Shown here one piece after another: positions 1 through 5,911 of a stretch of DNA of 6,044 nucleotides. This DNA is from Proteobacteria bacterium UBA6921 (GTDB lineage Bacteria > Pseudomonadota > Gammaproteobacteria > SG8-11), in the NCBI GenBank assembly GCA_002450895.1, contig DKAR01000085.1:1-6044 (forward strand), read 5' to 3'. The position numbers and the translations under genes are program-made. How positions within the stretch are numbered: position 1 is the stretch's first letter; every line of letters begins with the position of its first letter. Under the pieces are notes generated by a model. The model saw only the letters and a list, made by a program, of their open reading frames with translations, was not told the DNA's origin and searched no databases.

Positions 1-875
1 GTGCGGATTTCGTGACTCATGCTGGCAAGGAACGCACCTTTGGCGCGACTTGCGGATTGCGCCTGTTCCCAGGCCGCACGCAATTCCGCCTCGGCTCTTC
101 GCTCCCGTGCCACATCGGCGCGGGCCATCTGAACGTAAGCAATTCCGCCCACCGTTGCGACGATAAGAATTGAAAAGAACACCAGTGCAGACGCGCGATA
201 AAACGCGATCGCATGCGTCCAGTTTTTCGCGTCGAAGTCCACGCCGGCGACCGAGTGCACCGAACCATCCGGATTAAATACCGGAACGTACGCACTGACC
301 CATGTACCCCAGCGGTCCGTGTAGGGCGCCTCATCGAACTCAGGCGTACCATTGAACGCCTGCAACAGTGTTTCCGTCGCCTCGTAGGGCTCGCCGATTG
401 AGGTGCGTTGCTCGCGCTCGCCTTCAAATTTGCCGTTGTGGTCGTAGTCAGTTTCGGAATCGACCAGCAACGCAATTGAACCGTCGGGCTTCCTTGCAAA
501 CGTGTAGATGTCGTTCACTGTGCGATTGACATCCTGCCAACGTTTTTGGGCCTCAATGAGCCGCAGATAGTTTGGATCGTCTGGGGGCGTGTTCAGGGTG
601 ATGGACGTGAGTCCGAGTTTTACCATCTCTTGCGCATACGTTGGGCATATACCCTCCAGCATGCCGCGCAGCCGCCCGCGCTCGCGCTCACCGAGCAACC
701 CAGCGGAAAGCGCCCCGCACAAAACCAAAACGACCGTGAAGAGCCAGACCGAGACCAGAACATGGCGCGGCGCTGCCGAACCAATGACACTGCGGGAAAC
801 AAATACGCAAAAACCCGTCGCAACAATGGCGAACAGGGCGATGTCCAAGTTGTAATCAACCAGGAATTGGGTCAT
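1..875 (-). CDS. Sensor histidine kinase, N-terminal part (partial, runs off left edge)
   Basis: This is the N-terminal 291 residues of a membrane sensor kinase, open at the left edge. Hydrophobic segments lie at about residues 9-29, 38-61 and 228-248. Between the second and third is an extracytoplasmic region (about 63-225) that looks like a PAS/Cache-type sensor, with a conserved-looking block PYTDRWGTWVSAYVPV (184-199) and an acidic DxDxNG loop (143-151). A charged helix (about 250-278) leads into the H-box FLASMSHEIR, whose His288 is the expected autophosphorylation site of a HisKA dimerisation domain. The catalytic ATPase domain, and any receiver domain, would lie beyond base 1. The H-box wording resembles hybrid kinases of the BarA/ArcB type, which is an inference. 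The ATG at 875 is the first possible start, because an in-frame TGA lies 18 nt upstream with no alternative initiator between; no clear Shine-Dalgarno is visible. It is transcribed away from the lipoprotein gene at 939. The signal it senses cannot be read from the sequence. Confidence 0.9.
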   Translation of the reverse strand, partial: MTQFLVDYNLDIALFAIVATGFCVFVSRSVIGSAAPRHVLVSVWLFTVVLVLCGALSAGLLGERERGRLRGMLEGICPTYAQEMVKLGLTSITLNTPPDDPNYLRLIEAQKRWQDVNRTVNDIYTFARKPDGSIALLVDSETDYDHNGKFEGEREQRTSIGEPYEATETLLQAFNGTPEFDEAPYTDRWGTWVSAYVPVFNPDGSVHSVAGVDFDAKNWTHAIAFYRASALVFFSILIVATVGGIAYVQMARADVARERRAEAELRAAWEQAQSASRAKGAFLASMSHEIR

Positions 876-938
876 TGCAACGAACCAACTTTTTCATCAG
901 GATGCGTTTGTGTTTCTATATCGGCAACTTACTGACTG
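876..938. promoter_or_regulatory. Divergent intergenic region, presumed promoters
   Basis: Only 63 bp separate the divergent starts of the sensor kinase (875, minus) and the lipoprotein (939, plus), so promoters for both must lie here or inside the opposite gene. The stretch is AT-richer than its flanks. A TATATC at 917-922 could be a plus-strand -10 box, but no good -35 sits 16-18 bp upstream. I see no operator-like inverted repeat. Promoter function is inferred from gene layout only. Confidence 0.3.
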
Positions 939-1811
939 ATGCCATTCCGTGGGCTTATGCAACCTCATTCTAGACAAGGATTGAAATTTATTCCGATTTT
1001 GGGCGCCCTGGTGCTCGCTTCGCTGTTGCTTTCGGGCTGCCTTGTCAAACTCGCCTACCAAAATATCGACACCCTACTCCTGTGGAAAATAGATTCCTAT
1101 TTTGATTTGTCGGCCTCGCAGTCCCGCGATGTTGAGCGTCAACTGGAAGAGCAAATCCGATGGCACCGGTCGGATGAACTCCCGAAAATGATCGAATTTT
1201 TCAAACGCGTCCAGGTCGCCGCACAATACGGGATCACCCTGACGGATCTCGAACAACTGTTCAGCAACTTCAATATGGGCGTCGCCTCAATTGCGTTGCA
1301 CATCTCCGCGGATGCTGCGCAGCTTTTTGCACGAATGGACGATGAGCAGATCAAACGGCTCGAACGCGAACTCGCCAAGACGAATGAGGAATGGGAGGAC
1401 CGTCTGGCGCTGCCGCCGGACAAACGCCTTAAGGAACGCGAAAAAAGAATCATCGATTATGTTGAAAACTGGGTCGGCGACCTCAGCAAGGAACAACGCG
1501 TCGCCCTCACCGAGGCCAGCAGAAAGATACCAGACATCCTTGAGGGCTGGCTGGAATACCGGCGCGAGCGCCAGCGACAGTTCATCAACATCGTAAGATC
1601 GGCGCGTTTCGATGTGGACATTGTACGTATCGCGCTGCCGCAGTGGGTTACCACCGAACCGCCGAAACAATTCCAGGAGCACCACGTTGCAGTGCAAAAT
1701 TTCATTTTGGAGGTCGCCAGGACTGCGACGCCGGACCAGAAAAAATATTTCACGGAAAAACTTCAAAACTGGATTGACGATCTTCAGACTTTTACCGACA
1801 AGCCCGCATGA
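939..1811 (+). CDS. DUF6279-type lipoprotein
   Basis: This encodes a predicted lipoprotein of 290 residues. A basic N-terminus and hydrophobic stretch (about 15-32) end in the lipobox LLSGC, so Cys34 should be lipidated; the next residue is Leu, not the Asp that retains lipoproteins in the inner membrane, suggesting outer-membrane sorting. The segment right after it, AYQNIDTLLLWKIDSYFDL (39-57), matches my memory of the DUF6279 family signature, and the length fits that family. The rest is almost entirely charged alpha helix, with short motifs such as MDDEQ (133-137) and LSKEQR (182-187) at helix starts. No enzymatic motif is seen and the family function is unknown to me. An in-frame TGA sits two codons before the ATG at 939, so the gene cannot start further upstream with ATG. 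Met7 (957) is a credible alternative that puts the Cys at position 28; neither start has a clear Shine-Dalgarno. Its stop overlaps the start of the cupin gene. Confidence 0.85.
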   Translation: MPFRGLMQPHSRQGLKFIPILGALVLASLLLSGCLVKLAYQNIDTLLLWKIDSYFDLSASQSRDVERQLEEQIRWHRSDELPKMIEFFKRVQVAAQYGITLTDLEQLFSNFNMGVASIALHISADAAQLFARMDDEQIKRLERELAKTNEEWEDRLALPPDKRLKEREKRIIDYVENWVGDLSKEQRVALTEASRKIPDILEGWLEYRRERQRQFINIVRSARFDVDIVRIALPQWVTTEPPKQFQEHHVAVQNFILEVARTATPDQKKYFTEKLQNWIDDLQTFTDKPA

Positions 1812-2170
1812 AAAATTCCACCCATTACCGGGACATCACGCCCTTTGTAACCAAGGATGGTTCGACGATCCGCGAATTGATGCATCCCGCGCTGCATGGC
1901 AATTCTCACCAGAGCTTCGCCGAAGCAACAATTCCGACCGGGACCAAGACCTTGCTGCACCGCCATCGCCGCGCGGAAGAGATTTATCATGTCACTGCAG
2001 GAAGCGGGCACATGACCCTTGGCGAAAAGGAATTTGCGATCGCCGCCGGTGACACGATCTGCATCGCTCCCGGCACACCGCATTGCGTTGCCAATACCGG
2101 ACCCGCCGATCTCGTCATTCTGTGTGCGTGTTCCCCGCCGTATTCCCATGACGACACCGATCTGATCTAG
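1808..2170 (+). CDS. Small single-domain cupin protein
   Basis: This is a 120-residue cytoplasmic protein consisting of one cupin beta-barrel. Cupin motif 1 is visible as G45, H51, H53, E58, G65 (HRHRRAEEIYHVTAGSG) and motif 2 as G81, P88, H92, N96 (GDTICIAPGTPHCVAN). H51, H53, E58 and H92 are the expected metal ligands, so a divalent metal-binding site looks intact. The barrel is followed by a short tail with CACSPPYSHDDT (106-117). Such stand-alone cupins include mannose-6-phosphate isomerase-like proteins, dioxygenases and pure binding proteins; the substrate cannot be assigned. The start ATG overlaps the lipoprotein's TGA in an ATGA arrangement, and no separate Shine-Dalgarno is seen, so translation is probably coupled to the upstream gene. 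Four cysteines (85, 93, 106, 108) are notable for so small a protein. Functional linkage to the lipoprotein is not obvious beyond co-transcription. Confidence 0.9.
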   Translation: MKNSTHYRDITPFVTKDGSTIRELMHPALHGNSHQSFAEATIPTGTKTLLHRHRRAEEIYHVTAGSGHMTLGEKEFAIAAGDTICIAPGTPHCVANTGPADLVILCACSPPYSHDDTDLI

Positions 2171-2176
2171 GTCAAT

Positions 2177-2204
2177 AAAAAAGGGCGAACGGAAGTTCGC
2201 CCTT
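2177..2204 (-). terminator. Rho-independent terminator between convergent genes
   Basis: A perfect 10-bp stem, AAGGGCGAAC (2181-2190) and GTTCGCCCTT (2195-2204), encloses the loop GGAA. Read on the minus strand the stem is followed by six T residues (complement of 2177-2182) and then ATTG, the classic intrinsic-terminator form, so it should end transcription of the lipoprotein gene that stops at 2256. On the plus strand the stem is followed only by CTTGG, so it may also stop cupin transcripts, less efficiently. It lies 6 bp past the cupin stop codon. Confidence 0.85.
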
Positions 2205-2212
2205 CTTGGTCC

Positions 2213-2244
2213 GATTCGCCGGCTCGTTCGAGCCGGCATGAATC
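2213..2244 (-). repeat. Second inverted repeat (hairpin) in the convergent intergenic region
   Basis: GCCGGCTC (2218-2225) pairs with GAGCCGGC (2230-2237) around a GTTC loop. The stem can extend through GATTC (2213-2217) and GAATC (2240-2244) across a two-base bulge at 2238-2239. No T tract follows on either strand, so alone it is not an intrinsic terminator. In minus-strand transcripts it lies between the stop codon at 2256 and the terminator at 2177-2204. A role in RNA 3'-end stability or as an auxiliary terminator is inference. Confidence 0.6.
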
Positions 2245-2255
2245 ATCAACTACGA

Positions 2256-4091
2256 CTAGCGCATTTGCACCGCGATCAGATTCGCATCCAATGTTGTGCT
2301 TGCATCGTCGAACGCACCTCGACCAAAGACACCGGCCACCGTGCCACCGGCGCCGAGGCGACTTTGCAGCCCGGTCACGAACGAATCAAAAGTCGTATAC
2401 AACTGGACTGTCCCGTCCTGCTTGATCAAATACACGTCTTGACCTGTCGACGCCGGAATCAAGGTGGGAGCCGTCCCGGCGAGATCAGTAACCACCCCTG
2501 CGCGCAAGACGCCATGCACAATGGACCCATCGAGATTCAGCACGATCGACGTGGACGACAATGCGCTGCTCGGCGCTGCCGTCGACGGCTGCCATACAAC
2601 AAGCAATGACGCCCGCACGTCCGTGACATCGACAAGCGTCTGGGCACGGAAGTCGCTCGGCGCAGAACCGAACGGCGTGACAAATCCCAGGACCTTGATT
2701 GGCGCGCCCACTTCGAGGCCCGTTGTGTCGAGGTTACCGGTGTCAATTTCGTAGGCGGTCGGATCCGCGTCGTTTGCACCGTCTGTTCCCGTGCCCGCGA
2801 AATCGAACACACCAATCCGGTTCGCATCGATCGATTCCAGATTCACAACCAGGGGCGATGCGGTTACCACGGTGCCTCGCAACTTGGTATAGGCCAGACG
2901 CACTGCGCCGCTGCTGGCATCCATTGCCAGCGAGCCCGCGCTGCTGTCGGTGAGCGTGCCATGCACGATCACGCGCTGCCCGACAGAAATCGCACTGATC
3001 GGAAGATTGTCGTTTGAACGTTGCTTGTGGACCTTGGTGGTATCCGCCACAGTCACCGCAACAGAGTCCCTGAAAATCACGCTTCCGAGTGAACGCACCA
3101 GGGTTGCACCACGAACAGTGAGAATATCGCCGTCGCGCTTGATCACGTTGCCTGTAACAACGTCGAACGTTCCACCCGTGACGCTGGACCCGGCGTACAC
3201 TTCGCGCGCGACGAAGCGGCGCGGATTGAACTTGAGATCACCGACCGCAACCACGGCAGTAAACTGCGTCAGCCCATCCAGGGCTGCAAGGCCGTCGGAG
3301 CCTTCGTACGACTGGCCATTGATGTCGTAAACGGTATCGCTGTCGGTTTTTACGGTCAGCGTTCCAAAGCGACGCTCGTTGCCCGAGATGGAATGCGCGA
3401 ACGGACGAACGATCACGTCAAAACTGCTGCTCGCGGTATCAACGTCGTTAAGTGCACCGCGTACGCGATGGATCTTCGGTTTGTGCGGCTCGAGGTCAGC
3501 GACAAGAATGGGATCAACTTGCACGGTGGGCTTGTCGTCGGAATCGAATGAAACGGTATTCGATGCGGCCAGATCAAAATCCAGCGTCAGGCTGGCCGGC
3601 ACACCGCGCGCGATCAACAACCGGTTGCGACCTTCAAGCTTGATGGAGACTTCCAGTTCGCCGACCGGGTTTCCGTCAGCACCCACGATCTTTTCAACCT
3701 GGACCGGATTACCCGCGGCGTCTTCGACCTTGATATCCGCCGCGCTGTAATCCAGCACCATCTTGGCAGAGACATACACGCCTTCCGGAACGCTGGCTGC
3801 CGTCAGAAACTCGGTCATCTCGGTGTACTGAGCGAAGTCGACCTTGGTCGTCAACGGCATCGTCTCTACGACGGCGCCATTGGCCTTGGTCAGCGTGATC
3901 GATTTCACATCGACCGCGTAGCTCAGGAAGTCTCCCTGCGCATCGGTCAGTCCGATCAGCAGGTCGCCCTTTGTTTCAGCAGTGGCGTTGGATGCTTCGT
4001 TGTTCTTGCATCCGGCCCCCATGGCGGTGGCAACGGCCAATAGCACCGTCAGCACGCCATCACGAATTCGCTTGAGTGTGATCCACGTCAT
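2256..4091 (-). CDS. Large putative lipoprotein with DUF4382-like and DUF5666-like domains
   Basis: This predicted exported protein has 611 residues. After a short basic N-terminus, a hydrophobic segment (about 12-27) ends in AMGAGC; Cys28 followed by KNNEAS looks like a lipidation site, but Gly at -3 is an unusual lipobox, so plain secretion is possible. Residues 42-200 start GDLLIGLTDAQGDFLSYAVD and contain VPEGVYVSAKMVLDY (101-115), which resembles DUF4382 (a carboxypeptidase-regulatory-like beta fold). From about 208 onward are repeated beta modules with the pattern RG-x-V ... TV ... D-T/S-x-V ... G-x-x-V-x-V-x-G, near 210-303, 312-380 and 404-492, with a more divergent C-terminal unit; these resemble DUF5666. 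An acidic Gly/Asp loop, GTGTDGANDADP (433-444), may bind cation. No catalytic motif is seen. The frame stays open 60 codons upstream, but the ATG at 4091 is chosen because AGGAG lies 7 nt before it and the signal sequence begins there. It follows the beta-barrel gene by 88 nt, probably in one operon. Confidence 0.85.
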   Translation of the reverse strand: MTWITLKRIRDGVLTVLLAVATAMGAGCKNNEASNATAETKGDLLIGLTDAQGDFLSYAVDVKSITLTKANGAVVETMPLTTKVDFAQYTEMTEFLTAASVPEGVYVSAKMVLDYSAADIKVEDAAGNPVQVEKIVGADGNPVGELEVSIKLEGRNRLLIARGVPASLTLDFDLAASNTVSFDSDDKPTVQVDPILVADLEPHKPKIHRVRGALNDVDTASSSFDVIVRPFAHSISGNERRFGTLTVKTDSDTVYDINGQSYEGSDGLAALDGLTQFTAVVAVGDLKFNPRRFVAREVYAGSSVTGGTFDVVTGNVIKRDGDILTVRGATLVRSLGSVIFRDSVAVTVADTTKVHKQRSNDNLPISAISVGQRVIVHGTLTDSSAGSLAMDASSGAVRLAYTKLRGTVVTASPLVVNLESIDANRIGVFDFAGTGTDGANDADPTAYEIDTGNLDTTGLEVGAPIKVLGFVTPFGSAPSDFRAQTLVDVTDVRASLLVVWQPSTAAPSSALSSTSIVLNLDGSIVHGVLRAGVVTDLAGTAPTLIPASTGQDVYLIKQDGTVQLYTTFDSFVTGLQSRLGAGGTVAGVFGRGAFDDASTTLDANLIAVQMR

Positions 4092-4098
4092 ATTTGTT

Positions 4099-4103
4099 CT
4101 CCT
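4099..4103 (-). promoter_or_regulatory. Ribosome binding site deciding the start at 4091
   Basis: On the minus strand AGGAG lies 7 nt before the ATG at 4091. It is the strongest isolated Shine-Dalgarno in the window and shows that the open frame upstream of 4091 is not the protein's N-terminus. Confidence 0.85.
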
Positions 4104-4179
4104 GTGTTGTCCACGCGAAGTGGAGTGTTCAACAGATAGAACGCGTGACGCGGGATTCGGTTGACAGGATGTAGCGCGC

Positions 4180-5064
4180 TCACTCCCAGAACAGCACGAT
4201 TCCGACCCCGGCAAATCGTACGGTTCCGGAAACAGAATCGCGCGTGGCCCCGGCGACGCCGTGCAGATCAACCAAGGAATTCACGTGTAGCGATGCATCG
4301 AGAGTCAAGCCACGTTCAACGCCGCCGTCGATCACCGAAACGCTGCGCGAGCCTTCCGCAGTCAGCGTAAGGCGCGTCCACCGCATGGAAGCTGTGACAC
4401 TGTTTCGATTTTCCGCGTAGAGTTGGCCATCGCGCGCCAGCGCGCGGCGTTCCGCAAGAGTCAGTCCCGTAAGCGACTCCACGCCGCTGTAGTAGCGCAA
4501 CGTGTCGTGCCGGCCGGCCAGCGAAAAGGCGCCCCAGTCGTATCCCAGTTGAAACCCCATGCCGGGGTTGCGAATTCTTACGTAGTCGCGCCGCACCGGG
4601 CGCTGCACGGAGATGATGCGATAACTCGGATACCACCCCATATCCCAATGGCCGGGGCTCCACACCAGCGATGCCGCGCCAGCATCCGAATAGACATTGT
4701 CGCTGCTGTTCGTGCGTTCATAACGCACCCCCAGATTCACTGCCGCAAGTGGATCGTTCGTGACCCCAATCCAGTAGGCGTTGGTTGTCAGCGTTGTTGC
4801 CTGGGAAGTGTCCCGTGAATTTTCGAATCCTGCCTGGACTCGATCGTCTGACGGGAGTCCGACATCCAGCGAAACGCGTCCGCTGATCACGTCGCTAGAA
4901 TCCGCGCTGACGTCCACGCCAACGGAGGAAGGCACGCCCTGAAGCAGCGCATCAAGCAACTCATCGGCACGCGTGCACGGACTGCTCATCGTTGCGACTG
5001 CGCACAACGTCGCCGCGCACCCGGCGGACCATTTCGTTTGCGTTCGACTCGAAAAACGTGTCAT
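4180..5064 (-). CDS. Putative outer-membrane beta-barrel protein, family not recognised
   Basis: This is a 294-residue exported protein. The N-terminus has basic residues (R3, R7, K11), a moderately hydrophobic core (about 14-27) and a plausible signal peptidase I site after TRA (33), giving a mature start DELLDALL. The mature part is dominated by alternating polar/hydrophobic stretches rich in Tyr, Trp and Gly with short turns, for example NLGVRYERT (110-118), MGFQLGYDWG (169-178), SMRWTRLTLTAEG (226-238) and TVRFAGVGIVLFW (281-293). The amphipathic strands, aromatic belts and near-terminal LFWE suggest a transmembrane beta-barrel of perhaps 10-14 strands. I recognise no specific family or channel function. 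The ATG at 5064 is the only ATG giving a signal peptide; it lacks a clear Shine-Dalgarno and is preceded by an A-rich leader. A TTG at 5178 opens the frame further but would put 38 non-signal-like residues in front. The downstream neighbour is the DUF4382-like lipoprotein, suggesting a paired envelope module. Confidence 0.75.
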   Translation of the reverse strand: MTRFSSRTQTKWSAGCAATLCAVATMSSPCTRADELLDALLQGVPSSVGVDVSADSSDVISGRVSLDVGLPSDDRVQAGFENSRDTSQATTLTTNAYWIGVTNDPLAAVNLGVRYERTNSSDNVYSDAGAASLVWSPGHWDMGWYPSYRIISVQRPVRRDYVRIRNPGMGFQLGYDWGAFSLAGRHDTLRYYSGVESLTGLTLAERRALARDGQLYAENRNSVTASMRWTRLTLTAEGSRSVSVIDGGVERGLTLDASLHVNSLVDLHGVAGATRDSVSGTVRFAGVGIVLFWE

Positions 5065-5178
5065 CGAAACCGGGAATGAATATTTTTCAAAGTATTTTTT
5101 GACGCTTGAATCTTGGCACCAGCCCCACGGCGAGGGCCCATCGCAATATAACGCCAGTTTCGATAGGCTCGATGACAA
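5065..5178 (-). promoter_or_regulatory. Leader/intergenic region upstream of the beta-barrel gene
   Basis: This 114-nt gap is the largest between the minus-strand genes and is the natural place for an internal promoter. It is AT-rich near the start codon, where minus-strand AAAAATA occurs twice (5093-5099 and 5081-5087) at 12-nt spacing. TATATT (5145-5150) could be a -10 box, but the only good -35, TTGTCA (5173-5178), is 22 nt away. No convincing terminator follows the DUF3106-type gene, so read-through from upstream is also possible. Confidence 0.3.
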
Positions 5179-5679
5179 TCAGCGGTTCAATCGTTCCTCG
5201 CGGCGTTCGCGCCGCTGCTCAATCCGTCGCTGCATTTTCTCGATGAACTGTTTGCGTTGATCCGCGCTCATGGAATTCCACTTTTCGCGCAGTTCCTGGC
5301 GTCGCTCCGGCGGCAGATTGCGGAACCATTGCATGCGCCGGCGGATACGCGCCTGGTCGTCCGGCGACATATTGCGGAAATCCTGAAAACGATTGCGAAT
5401 CCGCAGGCGCTGCTCGTCGGAAAGACCGTTCCATTGCTGAAACCGGGCACGCGCATCCTTGCGCTCATCGGGAGACATCGTGGCCCAGTCGCGCGCGCCG
5501 TCGCGCAGAAACTGCTGCCGCTGTGCTGCGAAGCTGTCCCATTGTTCGGCAAAGGGCAGCAGCACTTTCTGTTCCTGCGGCGTCAAGGACTGCCAGGAAA
5601 TCCGGGCGTCGTCATCCGCAAGTGCCGCTGTCGCGATCCATGCGCACATCATCCAGATTCCGATGATTCGCTTAATCAT
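5179..5679 (-). CDS. DUF3106-type exported helical-repeat protein
   Basis: This encodes 166 residues. The signal peptide is clear: MIKR, hydrophobic core to about residue 19, cleavage likely after ALA (21), giving a mature DDDARISW start. The mature protein is highly charged, almost all alpha helix, and made of a short repeat with consensus [LM][ST]-P/D-[DE]-[EDQ]-[RQ]...R-F-x-x-[WF]. Three copies of exactly 18 residues run back to back (68-85, 86-103, 104-121), followed by two shorter ones (122-136, 137-151), with an outlying LTPQEQ at 32-37. This matches what I know of DUF3106, a periplasmic family without an assigned function. The C-terminus (150-166) is Arg/Glu-rich. The frame is open further upstream, but the ATG at 5679 has GGAGGAAGG before it and starts the signal peptide. 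It overlaps the previous gene's stop by 8 nt, implying coupled translation. A role in periplasmic protein or metal stress is guesswork based on resemblance to LTxxQ repeats of Spy/CpxP. Confidence 0.88.
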   Translation of the reverse strand: MIKRIIGIWMMCAWIATAALADDDARISWQSLTPQEQKVLLPFAEQWDSFAAQRQQFLRDGARDWATMSPDERKDARARFQQWNGLSDEQRLRIRNRFQDFRNMSPDDQARIRRRMQWFRNLPPERRQELREKWNSMSADQRKQFIEKMQRRIEQRRERREERLNR

Positions 5680-5911
5680 GTTTCTTACCTTCCTCCGGCG
5701 CGGGGGCCGCGACCGTTTCGTTCGGATCCTGCAATTCAATGGGATCAATAAACTCGCCCTTGGCCGTGCGCCATTCGCCGAGGAACTCGAGCAGTTCGAG
5801 GCTCGCCTTTTCGTCGTCCGACGAAGGCGCGGTATCCTGTGCATGCGCGACACCGAACACCGCGAACAGCAACGCCAGCGCGCTAACCGGGTTCTTCATC
5901 AAGCCAGGCAT
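5672..5911 (-). CDS. Small acidic exported protein, family not recognised
   Basis: This encodes 79 residues. A signal peptide is evident: MKN at 5-7, hydrophobic core about 9-21, cleavage likely after AHA (24) to leave a mature domain of about 55 residues starting QDTAPSSDD. The mature part is acidic and contains LELLEFLGEWRTAKGEFIDP (38-57), the only region that looks folded, before a Pro/Glu-rich tail. I know of no assigned function. The ATG at 5911 has GGAG only 4 nt before it; the ATG at 5899 (Met5) gives a more canonical short n-region but has no Shine-Dalgarno, so the start is ambiguous. Either way the gene overlaps the end of the upstream gene (17 or 29 nt), and its own end overlaps the DUF3106-type gene by 8 nt. 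It is therefore the middle member of a tightly coupled three-gene run. Confidence 0.8.
   Translation of the reverse strand: MPGLMKNPVSALALLFAVFGVAHAQDTAPSSDDEKASLELLEFLGEWRTAKGEFIDPIELQDPNETVAAPAPEEGKKHD
5688..5696 (-). promoter_or_regulatory. Ribosome binding site for the DUF3106-type gene
   Basis: Minus-strand GGAGGAAGG lies inside the last codons of the preceding small gene. Its AAGG end is 8 nt, and its GGAGG core 12 nt, before the ATG at 5679. It fixes the start at 5679 over the longer open frame. Confidence 0.75.

Noticed and set aside
546..935. Plus-strand open frame of 129 codons across the kinase gene
   Set aside because: It is antisense to a recognisable sensor kinase and its product is low-complexity and unlike a real protein.
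2464..3750. Several plus-strand open frames of 80-126 codons opposite the large lipoprotein gene
   Set aside because: Their translations are Arg/Ser/Pro-rich without domains, they lack ribosome binding sites, and the minus-strand frame has clear domain structure throughout.
4110..4124. TCCAC-GCGAA-GTGGA hairpin in the leader of the large lipoprotein gene
   Set aside because: A 5-bp stem is too short to claim a regulatory structure; it is expected by chance at this scale.
4092..4271. N-terminal extension of the DUF4382-like protein by 60 codons
   Set aside because: It would overlap the end of the barrel gene, bury the signal sequence inside the protein and ignore the AGGAG just before 4091.
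4969..4980. Cys30 of the barrel protein as a lipidation site
   Set aside because: The preceding residues SSP do not form a lipobox, and a signal peptidase I site (TRA) follows immediately.
5093..5100. Plus-strand T run as an intrinsic terminator
   Set aside because: No GC-rich stem precedes it and there is no plus-strand gene to terminate.
5145..5178. TTGTCA and TATATT as a promoter for the barrel gene
   Set aside because: Each box looks good, but the 22-bp spacing is outside the usual 16-18 bp for a housekeeping sigma factor.
5200..5215. GCGGCG/CGCCGC hairpin with TTCG loop near the end of the DUF3106-type gene
   Set aside because: It lies within Arg/Glu codons, has no T tract on the minus strand, and such GC repeats arise easily from CGC/GCG codons.
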